NCBI RefSeq assembly: GCF_000813825.1
Contig: NZ_JWTA01000001.1
Span: 345,813-409,812 of the forward strand
From: Chryseobacterium taiwanense
Lineage (GTDB): Bacteria > Bacteroidota > Bacteroidia > Flavobacteriales > Weeksellaceae
Direction: 5' to 3'
Length of the DNA stretch: 64,000 bases
Shown piece by piece: positions 25,758-33,742 of this stretch. The notes under the pieces are model-generated. The model was not told where the DNA came from, did not search any database, and was given only the letters and a program-made list of their open reading frames with translations. The position numbers and the translations under genes are program-made. Within the stretch, counting starts at the first letter, position 1. Every line of letters begins with the position of its first letter.

Positions 25758-26294
25758 ATGGAATTAAGGTTTTTCAAAGATTTTGACTTTACAAATTTTT
25801 GGAGTGAGTGCAGTTACTCATCAAAAGATTATATAGAAGATTTTCCAAGCGACGAAACAATTACAGAAGTTGAAAATAAATTGGGATACCAACTTCCGGG
25901 ATCATATATCGAATTAATGAGAATACAAAATGGAGGATTAGTGAATAAACCATGTTTTCCTACCACAGAAAGTGTTTCATGGGCAGAAGATCATGTTGCC
26001 ATTACGGGAATTATGGCGATTGGAAAAGAAAAAAAATATTCCGTGTGTGGCGAATTGGGAAGTCAGTTTATGATTGAGGAATGGGGATATCCTGCGGATG
26101 GTATTTATATTTGTGATTGTCCTTCAGCAGGGCACGATATGATTCTTTTGGATTATTCTGAATGCGGAAAAAATGGAGAACCTCAAGTGGTACATGTAGA
26201 TCAGGAGAGTGATTTCAAAAAAACTTTTCTGGCAAAAGACTTCGAAACATTCATTAGAGGATTAAAGCAGGAAGAAGAATTTGACGGAGAGTAA
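25758..26294 (+). CDS. SMI1/KNR4-family protein
   Basis: 178 aa. The SMI1_KNR4 (SUKH) fold is recognised from the start ETITEVENKLGYQLPGSYIELMRIQNGG and a later CDCPSAGHDMILLDYS block, with no signal peptide. SUKH proteins are often immunity proteins against contact-dependent or polymorphic toxins but also occur as stand-alone genes of unknown role. No toxin gene is next to it here, so an immunity role is not supported. The downstream gene follows after 12 bases, so the pair is probably co-transcribed. Confidence 0.88.
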   Translation: MELRFFKDFDFTNFWSECSYSSKDYIEDFPSDETITEVENKLGYQLPGSYIELMRIQNGGLVNKPCFPTTESVSWAEDHVAITGIMAIGKEKKYSVCGELGSQFMIEEWGYPADGIYICDCPSAGHDMILLDYSECGKNGEPQVVHVDQESDFKKTFLAKDFETFIRGLKQEEEFDGE

Positions 26295-26306
26295 TATCCT
26301 ACTCAT

Positions 26307-26999
26307 ATGAAAAATGAAACTTTTGCAGATAGGGTCATTGAGTTTAATAAAAACTTACACTATTCAGGATCGCTGCCGGAAGACTTTCAGGTGTTAAATC
26401 CATATCTGGACAATCCCGAAACAATGATCGTTATGCAAAAGTTTTATCATAAATATTATAACGATTCAGACAGAAGGAAATTTATTATCGGGATCAATCC
26501 AAGTCGTCATGGAGCAGGAGTTACCGGAGTTCCTTTTACTGATACCAAACGTCTGGAAAGTGTTTGTGGAATTAAAATGAAATCTGCGTATACTCATGAA
26601 GTTTCTTCGGTTTTTATGTACGATATGATTGAGGAATATGGAGGAGCACAGGAATTTTATAAAAATATCTATATCAACTCTCCCTTTCCTTTGGCCATTG
26701 TAAGAAAATCCAAAAACGGCTGGCTGAATGCCAATTATTACGATGACAAAGAGCTTTTTAAGGATGTCAAAGAATTTATGATCCAATCCTTAAAGAAACA
26801 TATCAGTTTAAACCTGGATATATCAGAGGTTTTTGTTTTAGGAAAGAAAAATGCAGATTTTATTTCAAAATTAAATCAGGAAGCTCAACTTTTCGAAAAA
26901 ATGACGGTGTTGGAACACCCAAGATATATTCAACAATATAAATCAAAAGAAAAACAACTCTATATTGATAAATATATTCTGGCTTTGAATAACACCTAA
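26307..26999 (+). CDS. SMUG2-type uracil-DNA glycosylase superfamily protein (DUF4918)
   Basis: 230 aa. The active-site motif FIIGINPSRHGAGVTGVPFTD corresponds to motif 1 of the uracil-DNA glycosylase superfamily (SMUG branch: GINPS..G), and the C-terminal EHPRYIQQY matches the HP-containing DNA-intercalation motif 2. The middle region carries NSPFPLA, as expected for a uracil-recognition strand. It should remove a damaged or deaminated base from DNA in the cytosol; the exact substrate cannot be told. Cytosolic, no signal peptide. It lies 12 bases after the SMI1/KNR4 gene and 21 before the methyltransferase gene. Confidence 0.85.
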   Translation: MKNETFADRVIEFNKNLHYSGSLPEDFQVLNPYLDNPETMIVMQKFYHKYYNDSDRRKFIIGINPSRHGAGVTGVPFTDTKRLESVCGIKMKSAYTHEVSSVFMYDMIEEYGGAQEFYKNIYINSPFPLAIVRKSKNGWLNANYYDDKELFKDVKEFMIQSLKKHISLNLDISEVFVLGKKNADFISKLNQEAQLFEKMTVLEHPRYIQQYKSKEKQLYIDKYILALNNT

Positions 27000-27020
27000 A
27001 TCACCAAATACAATATTAAT

Positions 27021-27785
27021 ATGCCTTGGAATCCTGAAGTCTATAACCAGTTTAAAGATGTACGTTACCTTCCTTTCTTCGATTTGATGAAGCTTATCTC
27101 GCACGATGGGCTAAAAAAAGCCATTGACATCGGTTGTGGAACCGGAGAACAAACTCATATTCTTTCTGAAAAGTTTCCAAATGCAGAATTTCTAGGAATC
27201 GATTCCTCTGCGGAAATGTTGGCCAAATCTCAAGCATTTAAAAATGAATACTTAAGATTTGAACAAAAAACAGTTGAAGAACTCTATGATTCTAACGAGA
27301 CATGGGATTTGATTTTCAGTAATGCCGCCTTGCAATGGTCGGATAATCATGAAAAGCTATTCCCAAAACTACTATCTTTATTAAGTGAAAACGGGCAGTT
27401 TGCCGTACAAATGCCGTTTCAGGCAGAAAACCTTCTCAATCAGATTCTATTTCAGCTTGCTTCAGAAGAACCTTATAGAACAGCACTTCAAGACTGGAAC
27501 AGAGTTTCTCCTGTGCTAAATCTGGATGAATATTCAAAAATGATGTTTGAATATGGCTTGAAAGACCTTCAGATCTCTATCAGAGTGTACCCAATCATTG
27601 CTGAAGATGCTGAAAAACTTTTTCAGTTTATTTCCGGTTCAGCACTCATTCCATACCTGGAAAGGCTGGAAGGAAATAGTAAACAACAATTCATTGATGA
27701 TTATAAAAAACGCATAGAAAAAAGATTTAAACAGTTTCCTGCTATTTATGCATTCAAGAGAATATTGCTGTACGGAAGAAAATAG
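27021..27785 (+). CDS. tam: Trans-aconitate 2-methyltransferase-like SAM methyltransferase
   Basis: 254 aa. The opening MPWNPEVYNQF resembles Tam, and motif I of class I methyltransferases is clear (AIDIGCGTGEQTHIL), with the acidic end of strand 2 in FLGIDSSAEML and motif NAALQWSDNHEKL. Tam methylates trans-aconitate, which otherwise inhibits aconitase, using S-adenosylmethionine in the cytosol. The C-terminal FKQFPAIYAFKRILLYGRK also fits the family. The gene follows the SMUG2-like gene closely; there is no functional link. Other small-molecule methyltransferases share these motifs, so the substrate is moderately certain. Confidence 0.83.
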   Translation: MPWNPEVYNQFKDVRYLPFFDLMKLISHDGLKKAIDIGCGTGEQTHILSEKFPNAEFLGIDSSAEMLAKSQAFKNEYLRFEQKTVEELYDSNETWDLIFSNAALQWSDNHEKLFPKLLSLLSENGQFAVQMPFQAENLLNQILFQLASEEPYRTALQDWNRVSPVLNLDEYSKMMFEYGLKDLQISIRVYPIIAEDAEKLFQFISGSALIPYLERLEGNSKQQFIDDYKKRIEKRFKQFPAIYAFKRILLYGRK

Positions 27786-27889
27786 AAACTCTGCATAAAA
27801 ACAGCTCTTTTTGAACACTAAAAATGTTGCTTTAGTTTTCTCAAAAGCCCTTTATTTAGTATTTTTGTATAAATCAATAGATACTAAAA

Positions 27890-28654
27890 ATGAGTGATTT
27901 TGTAACATCAGAAATTAAAAATAATATTGCCGAAATTACATTCGGAACTGCAAAAAGTAATTCTCTTCCCGGAGCAATTCTTGAAAAACTGGCTCAGACT
28001 ATTCTTGACGAAGGCGCTAAAGCAGAGGTAAAAGCTATCCTTGTAAAAAGTGAAGGTGAAAAAGCGTTCTGTGCAGGAGCAAGCTTCGATGAGTTATTAG
28101 CTATTGAAGAACTGGAAGCTTCTACTCAATTTTTTGGAGGATTTGCTAAAGTATTGAACGCGATGAGAAATTGCGGGAAAATAGTTGTGGTAAGAGTTCA
28201 GGGGAAAACAACCGGTGGTGGAGTAGGTATTGCTTGTGGTGCAGACTATTGTTTTGCAACAAAAGACTCAGCTTTAGCATTAACAGAAATCAATTTAGGA
28301 ATTGGGCCTTTCGTTATCGGTCCTTACGTAGAAAGAAAAATAGGAAAATCACAATTCTCAGCAATGGCAATCGATGCAGATTTCAGATCGGCAGCATGGG
28401 CAGAGCAACACAATATTTACCATTCTGTTTCTGAATCGATAGAAGAAATGGATGCTCAGCTTGAGAAATTTTTAAATACATTGTCTTCAAGAAGTGAAGA
28501 AGCACTAGCGTTAATTAAAAAAGTTTCCTGGGAAGGAACAGATCATTTTAATGAATTGATGCCTGCAAGAATTCATATGAGTGCAAGTCTTATTTTAGAA
28601 GATTCTGCTAAAAAGAATATTGAAGCAATCAAAGAAAGACTGAGAGCAAAGTAA
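27890..28654 (+). CDS. Enoyl-CoA hydratase/isomerase (crotonase) family protein
   Basis: 254 aa crotonase fold. The oxyanion-hole segments are KAFCAGASFDEL and GKTTGGGVGIACGADY. The first catalytic Glu is retained in LTEINLGIG, but at the place of the second Glu (GKS..E in hydratases) the sequence reads GKSQFSAMAI, an Ala. This single-acid pattern is unlike standard hydratases such as PaaF, though related isomerases and hydratases exist. It has its own promoter-like -7 (TATTTTTG, 27860-27867) and a strong terminator, so it is a separate unit. It is the only crotonase near the paa operon besides paaG and could supply the missing paaF step; this is inference. Confidence 0.88.
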   Translation: MSDFVTSEIKNNIAEITFGTAKSNSLPGAILEKLAQTILDEGAKAEVKAILVKSEGEKAFCAGASFDELLAIEELEASTQFFGGFAKVLNAMRNCGKIVVVRVQGKTTGGGVGIACGADYCFATKDSALALTEINLGIGPFVIGPYVERKIGKSQFSAMAIDADFRSAAWAEQHNIYHSVSESIEEMDAQLEKFLNTLSSRSEEALALIKKVSWEGTDHFNELMPARIHMSASLILEDSAKKNIEAIKERLRAK

Positions 28655-28680
28655 GATTTTGTTTTTATAAATAAACTTGA

Positions 28681-28709
28681 AAAGCCGTTGAGATTTCAAC
28701 GGCTTTTTT
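28681..28709 (+). terminator. Terminator of the crotonase gene
   Basis: AAAGCCGTTGA pairs with TCAACGGCTTT across GATT and is followed by TTTTT. It starts 26 bases after the stop. The rest of the gap to 29083 (about 370 bases) is AT-rich, and I see no gene, repeat or strong promoter in it. Confidence 0.9.
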
Positions 28710-29083
28710 GATTCATAAAATGGGCTCATTTCATTATTTCAGTAGACCTATTTTTAAATCCTACAATTTATCAAATGATATTGGGTAATTTTTAAGACAT
28801 TTTTCGTGTTATTTTCAGAAATTATAGGTAAAATGTTTGATGTTAAAATTTTTTCTTTCGATTTGGACTCATTAATTCATAGGTTATCTTATGCAAAAAA
28901 TAAGGCTTTTTGAATTGTCCTGTAAATGTTATACTTATGATCTTCTTGATACTTGTTTTTACTTAAAATAAATCACGTTAAAATGATAAAATTGTTAATT
29001 TTTTACGGTTGTTTTCTGAAATAATGCTGTGTGTTTTTTGTGAATGAGGAATTGAGGTGGAAAAATGTATTTCCTTTGCGGTC

Positions 29084-29941
29084 ATGAAAAGGTCACTGTT
29101 TTTTTTCTACTTTTTATTTTTCCAAATTTATTTTTCTCAGGTTGGTATCAAGACAACAAACCCATTAGGAGTATTTCATATCGATGGTAGTAAAGACAAT
29201 TCTAATACCCCCACTGAAACCGAGGCGCTCAATGATTTTATCGTTGATAGCAACGGGAAGGTAGGGATAGGAAGTGTGAGTCCGCAAAATAAATTACAGA
29301 TTGTAGGGAATACTATAGATTCTCCGGTTCAGATAGGACAAGCCTTGAATTTATCTTCTGCAAATAATAATCTTGAGCGACTTGCTATTGATGATCGGGG
29401 AAATGTAGGAATTAAAAGTAGTGTTGGTGTTATTGCAGGAATATTCACCATTCAGTCTGAAGTAAGAGGGCTGAATATGACAAGTGGCAGCTCCAATGTT
29501 AATATCCCATTTTCAGAAAGCGATATGGTATTTAATACCCTTTCTTCGGAAATCGGAGTTGATAATATTAGCGGAACAAAATATCATTATGTTTCAATAC
29601 CTGCAACAGGATCCTATGAAATACAGGTCGTTGGAGCTTTTAATTGCTCTACATCCGGAATCTGGGGAATGAACCTGCAAATGAACAAAGGGATAGTTTC
29701 AGGAAATACGGTTACTTATTCAATAATCGAAACCAGAAGAATGGCATCTACATTTGTGGAGACTACCAATGCAATTCCCGGAAGTATCTATGGAATCTAT
29801 GCTTTGAACGCAGGAGACAGACTGAATTTCAGATTAGCTGCAGGAAAGACTTATACCTCCAGTACAACTCCGGACTGTGGATCGGTAAATGTTTTTGGTG
29901 CCTCATCCGGAATAAAAATAATTATTACCAAGGTTGATTAA
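29084..29941 (+). CDS. Secreted protein with VGIGT-type stalk repeats and jelly-roll-like C-terminus (copy 1)
   Basis: 285 aa from the ATG at 29084 (a GTG at 29057 is in frame but would add a charged extension before the signal). After a signal peptide (MKRSLFFFYFLFFQIYFSQ) comes VGIKTTNPLGVFHID and later GKVGIGSVSPQNKLQIVGN, a pattern shared with phage-tail-type and autotransporter-like stalk segments of Bacteroidota surface proteins. The last 130 residues look like a C1q/TNF-type jelly roll (YVSIPATGSYEIQVVGAFN). No sorting domain. Exposed on or outside the cell, function unknown. A tandem paralogue follows after 21 bases. Confidence 0.75.
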   Translation: MKRSLFFFYFLFFQIYFSQVGIKTTNPLGVFHIDGSKDNSNTPTETEALNDFIVDSNGKVGIGSVSPQNKLQIVGNTIDSPVQIGQALNLSSANNNLERLAIDDRGNVGIKSSVGVIAGIFTIQSEVRGLNMTSGSSNVNIPFSESDMVFNTLSSEIGVDNISGTKYHYVSIPATGSYEIQVVGAFNCSTSGIWGMNLQMNKGIVSGNTVTYSIIETRRMASTFVETTNAIPGSIYGIYALNAGDRLNFRLAAGKTYTSSTTPDCGSVNVFGASSGIKIIITKVD

Positions 29942-29962
29942 TGTTAATGAACATTTTTTGAA

Positions 29963-30859
29963 ATGAAAAATTTAAAATATTTATTTGTTTTTGTTCTTGC
30001 CCTGAGCAAGGCTCAAGTCGGAATTAATACTTCCAATCCTTTACAGACTTTTCATATAGATTCTAAAAAAAATACTTCAGCTTCAGGATCTGCAGTTAAT
30101 AATACTGAAGATGATTTTGTTGTTACCGATCGAGGGAATGTAGGAATTGGGACAACCAATCCGAGTACAAAACTCCAAATTATAGGTGATGGAATTGATC
30201 ATCCGGTAAATATTCAGAACATTAAAGTATTAAGTACCACAAGTTCTTTATTATACATTGACAATTCTGGAAATGTAGGGAAGTCTAGTGAAGTTGTTGT
30301 TGCTGCCACGACAAAAAACTTTGCTAAAAGTCTGAATATTTCAACTAAAAGTCCCGGAATGGCTTTAAATGTTGCAAGTAATAGAAACTTCATTCCCATT
30401 GTAGGAACTACTTCCGCGCCCGGAACAATCATTGTGAATTCATTGAATGTTACTCAAATTGCAAATGACAGTTCGGCAGGAGATTATATCACCATTCCTT
30501 CTTCCGGATTTTATAAAATTCAATTACAGGGAGCTTATCAGTGTGGTAAAAATTCAGCAAGCATAGCAAGTGAACTATATGCAATGGATATGGTGTTGTA
30601 CAAAAAAACATCTTCCGGAAGCTCTTTTTCTGAAGTGGAAAAACAAAGACTAGTTTCGGGGCTGAATGATGAAACATCCTATAGCGCGAATTTCTTTACT
30701 ATTGTAGAATTGAACAGTGGGGATAAAATTGCTTTTGCATTAGCTCCGGGTCTAAAAAGTGATAATACGGTAATCTCATCAAGCAATGTTACCAAATGTG
30801 GAGTAGGAACACCTACAGGAGCAAGTTATTATACGTTATTATCTGTTTCTCTTTTATAA
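29963..30859 (+). CDS. Secreted protein with VGIGT-type stalk repeats (copy 2)
   Basis: 298 aa. Same plan as its upstream neighbour: a signal peptide (MKNLKYLFVFVLALSKAQ), VGINTSNPLQTFHIDSKKN, a DDFVVTDRGNVGIGTTNPSTKLQIIGDG block, and a C-terminal jelly-roll-like domain (YITIPSSGFYKIQLQGAYQCG). The two copies align over their whole length in the same order, so they arose by tandem duplication and then diverged, mainly in the middle. They probably share one transcript ended by the terminator at 30868. A trimeric assembly is plausible for such folds but not shown. Confidence 0.75.
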   Translation: MKNLKYLFVFVLALSKAQVGINTSNPLQTFHIDSKKNTSASGSAVNNTEDDFVVTDRGNVGIGTTNPSTKLQIIGDGIDHPVNIQNIKVLSTTSSLLYIDNSGNVGKSSEVVVAATTKNFAKSLNISTKSPGMALNVASNRNFIPIVGTTSAPGTIIVNSLNVTQIANDSSAGDYITIPSSGFYKIQLQGAYQCGKNSASIASELYAMDMVLYKKTSSGSSFSEVEKQRLVSGLNDETSYSANFFTIVELNSGDKIAFALAPGLKSDNTVISSSNVTKCGVGTPTGASYYTLLSVSLL

Positions 30860-30867
30860 AAATATAA

Positions 30868-30901
30868 GCGGTTGACTCAAGAAGAGGCAGCCGTTTTTTT
30901 T
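30868..30901 (+). terminator. Terminator of the tandem secreted-protein genes
   Basis: CGGTTG-A-CTC pairs with GAG-G-CAGCCG around AAGAA (one G-T pair and one mismatch), followed by eight T. Confidence 0.8.
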
Positions 30902-30976
30902 ATTTTATTATTGAAATAAGTAATTTTGTTAGCTATTGATAATTTTATCCAAATACAACCTAATAGCTGAAATAAT

Positions 30977-31849
30977 ATGAAGAAAACAATATTCTTATTG
31001 GTTTTACTTTTGAGTCAAATTCAATATGCTCAAGCCCAAAAAATAGATTTTAAATGGGAAAAAGACTCTCTAAATGGAAAGTTAATTGAAAAGATCGCGA
31101 TGAGTGTTCCATTTTTCATTGAAAATAAAGAATACAGGTTTCAATTTGATTTAGGTGCAAACACAACTTTAATTTATGATAAATGCTTTGAAAAAACTCA
31201 ATTCATTAAAAATCGTAAAATTGATAAAAATTCAGAAGCAGCGGGACATCAAGTTTTTTCCATTGAAAATCAAAATATTAAAATTGGAGATTTTAAAAAG
31301 AATAATTATAAACTTTCTGGGCTGTTAAATTTTGATCAGGATGAAGCTTGCGGAGTTGTTGGAGCAGATATTTTCCAATATAAAATCCTTATCATTGATT
31401 TTCCTAACAACCAAATTTTAATTACTGACAAGCTTTCTAAGAAACAGATTGAAAAGGCAAATTTAATTGATATTAAAATCATTAATAACAAGCCTATAAT
31501 TCCAGTGAAAATAGACGGACTAACATATCATTTTCAGTATGATAGTGGAGCAAGTATTTTTCCGGTGTTCACTTACTTGAAAAAGTTTGAAAAACTAATT
31601 AACAGTTCAAAAACGAAAGATAGCTTAAACATTAAAAACTTTAATAATCCTTTAATCGTTAAAGCTGTTGAAATTGACAAACAGGTTATGATTGGGGAGA
31701 ATAAGTTTAATACAAGAGAACTATGGTATTCTGACAATGATCTTTTTGGATTAGAAAATGATCAAATTGACGGGATTATCGGAAATGTTTTTTTTCTTGA
31801 CAAAAAGATCGTTATAGATTTTAAAAACAAGAAATTTGGAATCTTATAA
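30977..31849 (+). CDS. Exported retropepsin-like aspartic protease family protein
   Basis: 290 aa. A signal peptide (MKKTIFLLVLLLSQIQYAQA) is followed by two beta-rich halves, each with an active-site-like motif: FQFDLGANTTLIY near residue 55 and FQYDSGASIFPVF near 187. The end DGIIGNVFFLDKKIVIDFKN is the usual last strand of this family. In active members the motif is D-T/S-G-A. The first motif here has Leu (DLGA), so that half may be weakened, while the second is canonical (DSGA). It is probably periplasmic or surface-associated. Transcribed alone between two hairpins. Confidence 0.82.
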   Translation: MKKTIFLLVLLLSQIQYAQAQKIDFKWEKDSLNGKLIEKIAMSVPFFIENKEYRFQFDLGANTTLIYDKCFEKTQFIKNRKIDKNSEAAGHQVFSIENQNIKIGDFKKNNYKLSGLLNFDQDEACGVVGADIFQYKILIIDFPNNQILITDKLSKKQIEKANLIDIKIINNKPIIPVKIDGLTYHFQYDSGASIFPVFTYLKKFEKLINSSKTKDSLNIKNFNNPLIVKAVEIDKQVMIGENKFNTRELWYSDNDLFGLENDQIDGIIGNVFFLDKKIVIDFKNKKFGIL

Positions 31850-31916
31850 ACAACATTTAATAATTAGTTTAATCAATTTTTTCTTTGTCTAAAATCTATT
31901 CAAGTTTATAAAATAA

Positions 31917-31956
31917 AATATCCAAATTTTTATTTGGATATTTCTTTTTCTTTTTT
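31917..31956 (+). terminator. Terminator overlapping the next promoter
   Basis: ATATCCAAAT pairs with ATTTGGATAT around TTTT and is followed by a T-rich tract. The descending arm contains the TTG of the promoter that follows, so the end of one unit and the start of the next share DNA. Confidence 0.75.
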
Positions 31957-31963
31957 AACTTTG
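31934..31963 (+). promoter_or_regulatory. Promoter TTG-N19-TAACTTTG
   Basis: Both Bacteroidota elements are present with the preferred 19-base spacing: TTG at 31934-31936 and TAACTTTG at 31956-31963. The gene starts at 31982, giving a short leader. Confidence 0.8.
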
Positions 31964-31974
31964 TAATTCAAAGT
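31958..31974. promoter_or_regulatory. Operator palindrome ACTTTG-TAATT-CAAAGT (site 1)
   Basis: A perfect inverted repeat (19 bp when the flanking A and T are counted) overlaps the -7 element of the promoter of the operon that encodes a winged-helix regulator. A matching site occurs at 33404. A repressor bound here would block polymerase. Confidence 0.75.
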
Positions 31975-31981
31975 TCTTTAT

Positions 31982-32599
31982 ATGGAATCAAAAAACTATC
32001 AGGAAGACTTATCTCATATCCGTTCTATGATGGAACGTTCTTCAAGATTTATTTCTTTGAGCGGACTATCGGGAGTATTTGCCGGATTGGCAGCTATTTT
32101 AGGAGCTATATATGTGTACTTTGCTTTTCAACGCGAAGGAATTGATTATTTTGCCGGACAGCGAAATGTTTTCAAAGCAGGTTTGGTAAATGAATTAATT
32201 ATTACAGGGACTGTTATTCTTGCCGTAGCTCTTTTAAGTGGGTATGTTTTTACCGCTAATAAAAGCCGTAGAAAAGGGTTGAAAATTTGGGATGCTACCA
32301 CTAAAAGACTTTTGATTACCTTTGCGGTCCCTTTAGTTTCGGGTGGAGTTTTCTGTTTGGGACTTTTGTATCACCACCTTTTTGTATTCATCGCTCCCGC
32401 AACGTTGATTTTTTATGGATTAGCATTGGTGAGTGCAGAACGATATACATTAACCGATGTTAAATATTTAGGATATTGCCAGATTGTATTAGGGCTGTTT
32501 TCTCTTTTCTTTCTTGGATGGGGATTGGTGACTTGGACAATAGGTTTTGGGGTACTTCATGTTGTGTATGGATTGATTATGCATAAGAAGTATAAGTGA
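31982..32599 (+). CDS. Polytopic membrane protein, first gene of the winged-helix operon
   Basis: 205 aa. A short soluble start (MESKNYQEDLSHIRSMMERS) leads to about five to six membrane helices, beginning with a Gly-rich LSGVFAGLAAILGAI segment. The connecting loops are short and basic (ANKSRRKGLK). I recognise no named family with certainty, though genes of this type commonly sit upstream of small winged-helix regulators in Flavobacteriia. It begins just after a strong promoter carrying an operator. The next gene overlaps its stop codon by one base (TGATG), so translation is coupled. Transport or a membrane-stress role cannot be decided. Confidence 0.8.
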   Translation: MESKNYQEDLSHIRSMMERSSRFISLSGLSGVFAGLAAILGAIYVYFAFQREGIDYFAGQRNVFKAGLVNELIITGTVILAVALLSGYVFTANKSRRKGLKIWDATTKRLLITFAVPLVSGGVFCLGLLYHHLFVFIAPATLIFYGLALVSAERYTLTDVKYLGYCQIVLGLFSLFFLGWGLVTWTIGFGVLHVVYGLIMHKKYK

Positions 32600-33084
32600 T
32601 GGATATTGCTGTTTTAATCAGTGTTTTAGTTTTAACCATAATTATTTATGCAATAGTTAGTAATTATTTTAAGACGAAAATTAAGAGCAATAAATATAGG
32701 ATATTAGTAAGTATTATCATTTCGTCTTTTCTAGGAATAGTATTATATTTTATATCTGTAACGGCTACAATCTATTTTTTATTTAGAGAAAAATCTAGAG
32801 ATTTTGAGCGAAAAAATTGGATTCTTTCTGGTGAAGATATGGAAAAAAGATTAAGCCGATATGAAATGATAGATGATTTGATTGATGAAAGAATATTAGA
32901 TGGAAAAGATAGCCTACAAGTAAAAGAAATTATAGGTAATCCGGATTTAAGAAATAAAGAAAATAATAGTTGGGAGTATGATTCCGGAACAGGAGGGGGG
33001 GTGGGGTTCGTTGATCATTATTTGGAAGTATATTTTAAAAATGGAAAAGTATTTAAGGTTATTCATAAACGCATACAGGATTAA
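32599..33084 (+). CDS. Membrane-anchored hypothetical protein with BamE-like tail
   Basis: 161 aa from the ATG at 32599 that overlaps the preceding stop; a GTG one codon earlier is less likely. Two N-terminal membrane helices (about 3-22 and 33-58) precede a soluble part. The tail, with DSLQVKEIIGNPDLRNKENNSWEYD and YLEVYFKNGKVFKVI, resembles the small BamE/OmlA-type fold; this is a guess from pattern. No known function. It is co-transcribed with the membrane protein before it and the winged-helix gene 5 bases after it. A run of Gly codons (GTGGGVG) lies in the tail. Confidence 0.75.
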   Translation: MDIAVLISVLVLTIIIYAIVSNYFKTKIKSNKYRILVSIIISSFLGIVLYFISVTATIYFLFREKSRDFERKNWILSGEDMEKRLSRYEMIDDLIDERILDGKDSLQVKEIIGNPDLRNKENNSWEYDSGTGGGVGFVDHYLEVYFKNGKVFKVIHKRIQD

Positions 33085-33089
33085 TTAAA

Positions 33090-33380
33090 ATGATCAAGAT
33101 AAATCAGCTCAACAAAGAATTTGAAAGTCGTGTAAGATTAGGCATTATGTCTGTTCTTATGGTAAACGATTGGGTTGATTTTTCGGAAATGAAAAGCCTT
33201 CTAGAGATTACAGACGGTAATTTGGCGAGCCATAGCAGTGCATTGGAAAAGTCTAATTATATAGAAGTAAAAAAAGAATTTGTAGGTAAAAAGCCGAAGA
33301 CGTCTTATAGGGTAACACAATCCGGAAGATTAGCATTTACCGAACATCTAAATGCACTGGAAAAATTATTGGGTAGATAA
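33090..33380 (+). CDS. Small winged-helix transcriptional regulator (PF13601-like)
   Basis: 96 aa, a stand-alone winged helix. The pattern EFESRVRLGIMSVLMVNDWVDFSEMKSLL, then TDGNLASHSSALEKSNYIEVKKEF and the wing GKKPKTSYRVTQSGR, is that of the helix-turn-helix proteins related to MarR/ArsR. It has no ligand or metal-binding extension. It is likely to be the autoregulator of its own operon and of the next gene block, because identical palindromes lie upstream of 31982 and 33440. The start is set by a 5-base gap from the preceding gene. Confidence 0.92.
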   Translation: MIKINQLNKEFESRVRLGIMSVLMVNDWVDFSEMKSLLEITDGNLASHSSALEKSNYIEVKKEFVGKKPKTSYRVTQSGRLAFTEHLNALEKLLGR

Positions 33381-33403
33381 GAATAAATTTTTTTTGAATT
33401 TAA

Positions 33404-33420
33404 ACTTTGTATTTCAAAGT
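33404..33420. promoter_or_regulatory. Operator palindrome ACTTTG-TATTT-CAAAGT (site 2)
   Basis: Differs from site 1 only in one central base. It lies 20 bases upstream of the ATG at 33440 and overlaps a weak -7 (AAACTTTG). Two copies flanking a regulator gene suggest one control circuit. Confidence 0.75.
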
Positions 33421-33439
33421 ACTTTTAAATTTTAATATT

Positions 33440-33730
33440 ATGAAAACACTAAAACAAACAAACATTCTGATTTTCGCTGTCCCTGCATTATTGTTGGCAG
33501 TGGCTTTTTTCTGCAATCTTTTTGTAGAAGGTTTCAATTGGTCTTTACCGGATTTTATCATCGCAGGAGCTTTACTTTTTGGAACAGCATTCGTCATTAA
33601 TTGGGTAGTTAATTCTAAAAAAACGGTTATTGCTAAACTGATCATTTGCGGAGTGATTCTATTGGTGTTGATTTTAATATGGGTTGAACTGGCCGTGGGA
33701 ATTTTCGGGAGCCCGTTTGCAGGAAGTTAA
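33440..33730 (+). CDS. Small polytopic membrane protein under the second operator
   Basis: 96 aa from the ATG at 33440 (the frame opens earlier at 33407, but that part overlaps the operator). Three membrane helices: about 7-24, 33-53 and 60-85; the last ends in a Gly/Pro-rich tail (GIFGSPFAGS). No named family. The gene begins 20 bases after operator site 2 and is followed 12 bases later by a metallophosphoesterase gene, so it probably heads that transcript. Being expressed with the regulator suggests a response to membrane conditions; this is inference. Confidence 0.75.
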   Translation: MKTLKQTNILIFAVPALLLAVAFFCNLFVEGFNWSLPDFIIAGALLFGTAFVINWVVNSKKTVIAKLIICGVILLVLILIWVELAVGIFGSPFAGS

Positions 33731-33742
33731 TTTAAGAGAGCA

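Noticed and set aside
25758..26999. Toxin-immunity locus around the SMI1/KNR4 gene
   Set aside because: No toxin-like or Rhs/polymorphic gene is adjacent; the neighbour looks like a DNA glycosylase.
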